Assembly (NCBI GenBank): GCA_031254155.1
Contig: JAIRVA010000336.1
Coordinates: forward strand, 1-11,053
DNA: 11,053 bases
Reading direction: 5' to 3'
Source of the DNA: Propionibacteriaceae bacterium
GTDB lineage: Bacteria; Actinomycetota; Actinomycetes; Propionibacteriales; Propionibacteriaceae
Shown here: positions 7,535-11,053 of the stretch, one piece after another
Layout: every line of letters begins with the position of its first letter
How positions within the stretch are numbered: the stretch's first letter is position 1
Notes under the pieces: generated by a model
Seen by the model: the letters and a program-made list of their open reading frames with translations, nothing else
What the model was told of the DNA's origin: nothing
Databases searched by the model: none
Translations under genes and position numbers: made by a program

Positions 7535-7975
7535 TCAGCGGGTGTACACGAAGCGCTCGGGCTGGCGGGACAGGTCAGCGAAATCGTCTGCCAGTCGGTC
7601 GAGAATGGCGCGACGGCGCGTCCGCTTAGCGGCTTCGTACGCCGCGAGATCGCCCAAACGTACCCGGCGATGACTGCCCGGACGCTGGTAACTCACTTCA
7701 CCCGCGTCTAGGAGTTTGACCATCGTCGGACGGGACACACCAAGGAGATCAGCGGCCTCCTGGGTCGTCAGGTAGGTGTCCTGGGAACCGACCACGACCC
7801 CCTGGCCGTCCGCGAACGCCCGCACGGCGGCGGACAACACCTCGACGAGAGAAGGCGACAAGCGCACTGGACTTCGACCAGGTACGACCACTGATACCTC
7901 TTCACCTGGAGTCACGGCATCGATCAGCGACGCAGCCGGGCGTACCTCATCAGGTACAGCGACCAACAAACTCAT
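7535..7975 (-). CDS. Excisionase/MerR-type HTH protein, probable antitoxin
   Basis: The 146-residue protein has a C-terminal HTH of the excisionase type: LTTQEAADLLGVSRPTMVKLL at about residues 69-89, then GSHRRVRLGDLAAYEAAKR as the wing. The N-terminal ~60 residues (VTPGEEVSVVV, LSPSLVEVLSAAVRAF) match the usual antitoxin layout in which this DNA-binding module is paired with a PIN-domain toxin. It would repress its own promoter and neutralise the toxin. The toxin here is reduced to a C-terminal fragment, so the protein is an orphan antitoxin, possibly retained as a regulator or anti-addiction factor. The ATG at 7975 is chosen because a strong promoter ends 6 nt before it; the frame stays open far upstream only as a shadow of other genes. 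Confidence 0.85.
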   Translation of the reverse strand: MSLLVAVPDEVRPAASLIDAVTPGEEVSVVVPGRSPVRLSPSLVEVLSAAVRAFADGQGVVVGSQDTYLTTQEAADLLGVSRPTMVKLLDAGEVSYQRPGSHRRVRLGDLAAYEAAKRTRRRAILDRLADDFADLSRQPERFVYTR

Positions 7976-7978
7976 ACC

Positions 7979-8010
7979 TCGATCATAAATCGAAAAAATC
8001 GAATCATCAA
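7979..8010 (-). promoter_or_regulatory. Promoter and possible autoregulatory operator of the antitoxin gene
   Basis: On the minus strand TTGATG (8005-8010), a 17-bp spacer and TATGAT (7982-7987) form a near-consensus promoter. The ATG follows 6 nt later, so the mRNA is probably leaderless. Three TCGA boxes at 7979, 7990 and 7999 lie in and around the spacer at 9-11 bp spacing, on roughly the same DNA face. They are candidate binding sites for the antitoxin itself. The segment is strongly AT-rich for this genome. Confidence 0.65.
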
Positions 8011-8028
8011 GACGCCACCGACGCCGGG

Positions 8029-8400
8029 TCACCGCTGGCACAGACAGAAGGGGTGTCCCTCGGGGTCGAGCAGGGTGACGAAGTCTGTCCCGCCGTACTG
8101 GGCCTCCGGCCTGGTCGCCCCCAGCCGGACCGCCTCCGCCACCGCTTCGGGGACGTCGTCGACCTGGAAGTCGAGGTGCATCTGTTGCTGCTGCTCGCCG
8201 GGGACGCCGGGCCAGGTGACGCGGGCGTACGGGGTGTCCGTACCGCTGAACAAGACCACCAGGCCCTCCGGTGTGGCGAGCGCCGGCAACTCCCACAGGG
8301 TGCGGCGTTCCCAACCCCCGAGCTCGGCGTAGAAATCGCGGGCCCGGACGGGATCCGCACACTCGATGAACAGGTTGCCCAGACCGAGATTCGCAATCAT
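8029..8400 (-). CDS. VOC family protein (glyoxalase/bleomycin-resistance fold)
   Basis: The 123-residue protein has the two paired beta-alpha-beta-beta-beta modules of the vicinal oxygen chelate superfamily. Module one runs GLGNLFIECADPVRARDFYAEL; module two includes MHLDFQVDDVPEAVAEAVRLGA and ends FVTLLDPEGHPFCLC. H75 and E114 sit where metal ligands usually lie. Close relatives in actinobacteria are mostly uncharacterised glyoxalase-like proteins, and the substrate cannot be inferred. The ATG at 8400 follows AAGGAG by 4 nt; a GTG at 8415 overlaps that site and is rejected. A TAGAGT -10-like box lies at 8437-8442. The gene diverges from the MFS transporter gene. Confidence 0.87.
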   Translation of the reverse strand: MIANLGLGNLFIECADPVRARDFYAELGGWERRTLWELPALATPEGLVVLFSGTDTPYARVTWPGVPGEQQQQMHLDFQVDDVPEAVAEAVRLGATRPEAQYGGTDFVTLLDPEGHPFCLCQR

Positions 8401-8436
8401 GTCGCTCCTTTTCACCTTCGGGACGGGTTGAGAGCG

Positions 8437-8442
8437 ACTCTA
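8437..8442 (-). promoter_or_regulatory. Candidate -10 box of the VOC gene
   Basis: TAGAGT on the minus strand is about 37 nt from the ATG at 8400, leaving a ~30-nt leader with a Shine-Dalgarno sequence. No good -35 is seen. Confidence 0.35.
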
Positions 8443-8467
8443 CATGCTCCAGCCCCAACCGGTCTGA

Positions 8468-8473
8468 TATGGT
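8468..8473 (+). promoter_or_regulatory. Candidate -10 box of the MFS transporter gene
   Basis: TATGGT lies 31 bp before the GTG at 8505, leaving about 25 nt of leader with AAAGGAG at 8491-8497. CTGA-N5-TCAG (8464-8476) is centred on the box and could be a small operator. The -35 region is weak. Confidence 0.4.
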
Positions 8474-8504
8474 CAGTCTCGGGCCGTACCAAAGGAGATC
8501 TGCC

Positions 8505-9740
8505 GTGAGCGAGACCAAGCTACCCACCAAGAAAGTCGTCCTGCTGTCCTTCGGGTTCTTCTCGACCTCGCTCGCGTGGAGCCTGTACAACGCGTACGTC
8601 CCCCTCATCCTGAAGGGGTTCATCTCGTCCACGACGATGATCGGCTTCATCATGGTCTTCGACAACATCGCGGGCGTGATCCTCCAGCCGGTCTTCGGCA
8701 ACCTCAGCGACCGGACGCACACCCGGTTCGGGCGGCGGATGCCGTACATCATGGCCGGCATCCCCGTCTGCGCCCTCGTCTTGACCCTCATCCCGCGCAT
8801 GGAATCGCTCTGGGCCCTCATCACCTTGTTGATCGTCTTCTGCATCGTGATGGCGGCCTGGCGGACCCCCGTCGTGTCGCTCATGCCCGACATCACGCCC
8901 GGGCCGCAGCGCAGCCAGGCCAACGGTATCGTCAACGCGCTCGGCGGCGTCGGCTCGCTGCTGGCCTTCGTCGGCGGCGGCTTCCTGCTCGACCGCGGCG
9001 GCTATCCCCTGCCGTTCCTGACGGCCGCCATCGTCATGGTACTGGCCCTGATCGTCCTCCTCGTCTTCGTCCGCGAGCCGAAGCAGGCGTACGAAGCGGA
9101 TCCCGAAAAGCCGAAGGTCAAACTGGCCCGCGCCGAGGTCACGAGCCTGCTGCTGATCCTCGGTGGCGTGTTCTTCTGGTTCGTCGGCTACAACGCGGTC
9201 GAGACCTTCTTCACGCTCTACGCCTCGAACACCCTCGGTGTCACTGCGGGCCAGGCCGGCATGTTGCTGGGCGTCTTCTCGGTCGCCTTCCTGGCCTTCG
9301 CGGTGCCCGCCGGCTTCATCGGGGCCAAGTTCGGGCGGCGGCGGACGATCCTCGTCGGCCTCGCGGGCGTGACGGTCCTGTTCATCCCGATGGTCGTCGT
9401 CTCGAACCTCGTGGTCACGGTGATTTGCCTGTTCGGCGGCGGGCTCTTCTGGGCGTGCGTCAACATCAACTCGCTGCCGATGGTGGTACGACTGGCGACC
9501 GACCGGACGATCGGGACCTTTGTCGGCTACTACTACTTCTTCTCTGTCGGTGCCCAGATCGTGTCGCCCATCCTGGCGGGCGCCATCATCGACAGTACGG
9601 GGACGTACCGGTCGCTGTTCCTGTACTGCTGCATCGCCTTCGCCATCGCCGCCGTGCTGCTGGCCTTCGTCCGCCACGGCGAGGACGACGTACCCGACGC
9701 CTCCACCGCCACCGAGGTGTTCGAGACCCTGGGCGACTAG
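8505..9740 (+). CDS. MFS transporter, sugar-transporter-like
   Basis: The 411-residue protein has about 12 hydrophobic segments. A major-facilitator motif A, GNLSDRTHTRFGRR, lies at residues 65-78 between helices 2 and 3, and a second-half copy GAKFGRRR at 273-280. A charged central loop (EPKQAYEADPEKPKVKLARAE, about 191-211) separates the two halves. The segment FDNIAGVILQPVFGNLSDRTHTRFGRRMPY resembles SLC45/GPH-type sugar transporters, so a proton- or cation-coupled sugar carrier in the inner membrane is plausible, though the substrate is unknown. The GTG at 8505 is chosen because AAAGGAG precedes it by 7 nt and helix 1 starts soon after. The next gene starts 26 nt downstream but has its own -10 box. 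Confidence 0.88.
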   Translation: MSETKLPTKKVVLLSFGFFSTSLAWSLYNAYVPLILKGFISSTTMIGFIMVFDNIAGVILQPVFGNLSDRTHTRFGRRMPYIMAGIPVCALVLTLIPRMESLWALITLLIVFCIVMAAWRTPVVSLMPDITPGPQRSQANGIVNALGGVGSLLAFVGGGFLLDRGGYPLPFLTAAIVMVLALIVLLVFVREPKQAYEADPEKPKVKLARAEVTSLLLILGGVFFWFVGYNAVETFFTLYASNTLGVTAGQAGMLLGVFSVAFLAFAVPAGFIGAKFGRRRTILVGLAGVTVLFIPMVVVSNLVVTVICLFGGGLFWACVNINSLPMVVRLATDRTIGTFVGYYYFFSVGAQIVSPILAGAIIDSTGTYRSLFLYCCIAFAIAAVLLAFVRHGEDDVPDASTATEVFETLGD

Positions 9741-9753
9741 GCCCGACGCACGG

Positions 9754-9759
9754 TAGCGT
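9754..9759 (+). promoter_or_regulatory. -10 box of the two-helix membrane protein gene, leaderless type
   Basis: TAGCGT (TAnnnT) ends 7 nt before the ATG at 9767, and no Shine-Dalgarno sequence is present. The -35 region is poor, so readthrough from the transporter gene is also likely. Confidence 0.5.
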
Positions 9760-9766
9760 TGTCCGT

Positions 9767-10594
9767 ATGAAAACCTCGCATCACCACGGTACGACGCTCG
9801 ACGAGGACGGCGGACGGCGCTGGCTGACCGGTCGGCTGGCCGGGCACCCGGCCTGGGTGATCATCATCACGTTCCTGGCCGCGGCCGTGGTGACCGTCGT
9901 GATTCTTGTCATCAACGACCGCTTCACCCTCACGGACAGCGTCGCGACCCTGGCGACGCTGTGGGCGCTGTTCTTCGGCGTTGTCATCTACCTGCTGAGC
10001 GCCCAGGACACGGGCACGATCCTCCAGGAGATCGCCGACCTCCAGGAACAGCTCTCCACGGCCCTGGCGAGCCCCCTGGCAGCCGAGGGGATCGCAGACG
10101 GTACGACGGCCACGGACGGTACATCAGCCGCTGACGGTACGACCGTCACCGGCGGCCCGACGGACGCGGAGGGTACGCTGGCGACCCCCAGCGTGACCCA
10201 ACCCCCGCCCGCCCAGACCCCGGCCGCTGTCGCCCCACTACCCGACGCACCCTCAAACACCCCGCGCCCCGGCGTCGCCGGCCCTGAGCCCCCGGCCCCC
10301 AGTACCGGGCGGCGGCCCGGCCACCCCGGCCGCCCCGATCGTCTCGCTGTCGACAACGGGCGCTGGTCCCTGGGCCAGGTCCTGGCCACGACCGAGGACA
10401 TCACCCAGGGCGTACCGCCCCAGTTCTTGGCGGGTTGGTCGCGGGCGACGGGACTCACCCCCTCGGTGCTCACGCTGGCGTGGACGCGCGACGCGTCACG
10501 CGGTCAGTGGGTCCTGGAGGCGGGCGGCGACCGTTGGCTGGCGTTCGACCGGCGCAACCGCGGTGTCGCCGTCATGCCCCTGGGGAACCACTGA
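9767..10594 (+). CDS. Unrecognised membrane protein: two TM helices, disordered linker, C-terminal domain
   Basis: I do not recognise this 275-residue protein. It starts with a His-containing polar segment, then two hydrophobic helices at about residues 28-49 and 58-78. A likely coiled coil follows (AQDTGTILQEIADLQEQLSTAL, about 79-100). Next is a low-complexity linker with three DGT units at 111-125, then a Pro/Ala-rich stretch to about residue 195. The final ~80 residues are ordered-looking and rich in Trp and Arg, with NGRWSLGQVL, FLAGWSRATGL, QWVLEAGGDRWLAFDRR and GVAVMPLGNH. The helix pair and short loop suggest both termini on the same side, probably cytoplasmic. The same frame runs open back through the MFS gene, but that part is a shadow. 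The ATG at 9767 is set by the -10 box. Confidence 0.72.
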   Translation: MKTSHHHGTTLDEDGGRRWLTGRLAGHPAWVIIITFLAAAVVTVVILVINDRFTLTDSVATLATLWALFFGVVIYLLSAQDTGTILQEIADLQEQLSTALASPLAAEGIADGTTATDGTSAADGTTVTGGPTDAEGTLATPSVTQPPPAQTPAAVAPLPDAPSNTPRPGVAGPEPPAPSTGRRPGHPGRPDRLAVDNGRWSLGQVLATTEDITQGVPPQFLAGWSRATGLTPSVLTLAWTRDASRGQWVLEAGGDRWLAFDRRNRGVAVMPLGNH

Positions 10595-10597
10595 TCT

Positions 10598-10684
10598 ACC
10601 ATGTGCCGCCATCCGAACACCCGGACGGGCGATCTCCGCCTCCCACATGGTGCGGTGGACATCCAGTCCACGTACACCATGTGG
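10598..10684. repeat. Cluster of ACCATGTG palindromic units
   Basis: ACCATGTG occurs at 10598-10605, inverted as CACATGGT at 10644-10651, and again direct at 10676-10683. The second and third form a hairpin: CCACATGGTG (10643-10652) with CACCATGTGG (10675-10684), and GTGGAC (10655-10660) with GTCCAC (10666-10671). Sequence next to each unit is also related (GGAGGCGGA or GCAGACGGA, read outward). It sits just after the stop codon of the membrane protein gene and looks like a repetitive extragenic palindrome. Confidence 0.7.
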
Positions 10685-10754
10685 CAGACGGATCTCACCC
10701 TCGCTTCGCTCGCCCGCCGGACGCCCGGCTGGCGACACAGCGTAGACCAGCACT

Positions 10755-10796
10755 CCCCTGGTCCGCCGCCGGCCCTCCGCGGCGGCGGACCTGGGG
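10755..10796. terminator. Long GC-rich hairpin between convergent genes
   Basis: GGTCCGCCGCCG (10760-10771) pairs perfectly with CGGCGGCGGACC (10780-10791). After a T/T mismatch, CCCC and GGGG extend the stem to 16 bp. There is no T-run on either side. Its place between a plus-strand gene end and the minus-strand gene end at 10805 suggests a bidirectional terminator. The remainder of 10595-10804 holds no credible gene. Confidence 0.65.
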
Positions 10797-10804
10797 CACG
10801 CGGA

Positions 10805-11053
10805 CTACCGCGCCCGCTTCTGAGCCATCGCGAGCGCGCCAGCGGCCACCACGAGACCCACCGCGGCGGTGAGCGGCCCGCCCGCCAGTTGGGGCGAGCC
10901 CGTGACGGTACCCCCGGTTGGCGCCTTCGGGCGAGCTTGTGCCGCGGGTGTGGCCGACGCCGACGGAGCCGGGGGTACCGGCGTGGCGACGATCAGCCCT
11001 GATGTCGGAGCCGATGTGATGCCCTCCGTACTCGTCACCACCGCCGTGATCGG
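10805..11053 (-). CDS. C-terminal end of a membrane-anchored surface protein (partial)
   Basis: The frame is open from the right edge to a TAG at 10805-10807, giving 82 residues. It begins with ITAVVTST-like beta-rich sequence. It passes through a Pro/Ala/Ser/Thr linker (PVPPAPSASATPAAQARPKAP), then VTGSPQLAGG and one hydrophobic helix (PLTAAVGLVVAAGALAMA), and ends QKRAR. This is the architecture of sortase-type or simple C-terminal membrane anchors, where the positive tail stays in the cytoplasm. No LPxTG or LAxTG motif is seen; the nearest match is LAGG, so covalent wall anchoring is uncertain. The extracellular part lies outside the window. A GTG at 11041 in this frame is an internal valine codon, not a start. 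Confidence 0.75.
   Translation of the reverse strand, partial: PITAVVTSTEGITSAPTSGLIVATPVPPAPSASATPAAQARPKAPTGGTVTGSPQLAGGPLTAAVGLVVAAGALAMAQKRAR

Noticed and set aside
8576..9766. A very long plus-strand frame continuous with the two-helix membrane protein, suggesting a fusion.
   Set aside because: The upstream part is Arg/Pro/His-rich and overlaps the MFS gene in another frame, typical of a GC-rich shadow; the MFS frame has the motifs and a Shine-Dalgarno site.
10601..11002. Plus-strand frame starting MCRHPNTRTGD after the membrane protein gene.
   Set aside because: It covers the palindrome cluster and terminator and then runs antisense to the partial surface-protein gene, with no ribosome-binding site.

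Overview
The window is high-GC DNA (about two-thirds G+C by eye) from an actinomycete. The groEL product is an actinobacterial GroEL2-type chaperonin ending in a Gly/Met tail. Several genes have a TAnnnT -10 box 6-7 nt before the ATG, the leaderless arrangement common in Actinomycetota. A Propionibacteriales-like host is plausible from the GroEL and CutC proteins, but this is inference.

Layout, left to right. Positions 3-134 may hold the 3' end of a Pro/Thr-rich plus-strand gene. A DUF885 metallopeptidase-like gene (144-1817, minus) diverges from a GH1 glycoside hydrolase (1909-3231, plus). The GH1 gene converges on a CutC-family gene (3509-4210, minus), and the gap between them holds two unrelated long inverted repeats. 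Upstream of cutC is a 328-bp gene-free stretch on the same strand. It carries a candidate promoter, a structured RNA segment and a strong intrinsic terminator only about 45 nt before cutC, so it is a candidate leader or small RNA. Next come an ArsR-like HTH regulator with C-terminal cysteines (4545-5333, minus) and groEL (5502-7121, minus), which has a promoter overlapped by two CIRCE operators.

Upstream of groEL lies a broken toxin-antitoxin locus. An excisionase-type HTH antitoxin gene (7535-7975, minus) is intact, but only the last ~62 codons of its PIN-domain toxin partner survive (7343-7531). A VOC/glyoxalase-fold gene (8029-8400, minus) diverges from an MFS transporter (8505-9740, plus). 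The transporter is followed after 26 nt by an unrecognised two-helix membrane protein with a disordered linker and a C-terminal domain (9767-10594, plus). The right edge holds a palindromic repeat cluster, a terminator hairpin, and the 3' end of a minus-strand gene for a membrane-anchored surface protein (10805-11053).

Most genes look like independently transcribed housekeeping or accessory functions rather than one pathway. The least explained parts are the cutC-proximal RNA, the two palindromes at 3245-3456, the decayed toxin-antitoxin pair, the orphan membrane protein, and a marked excess of the tetranucleotide GTAC throughout.
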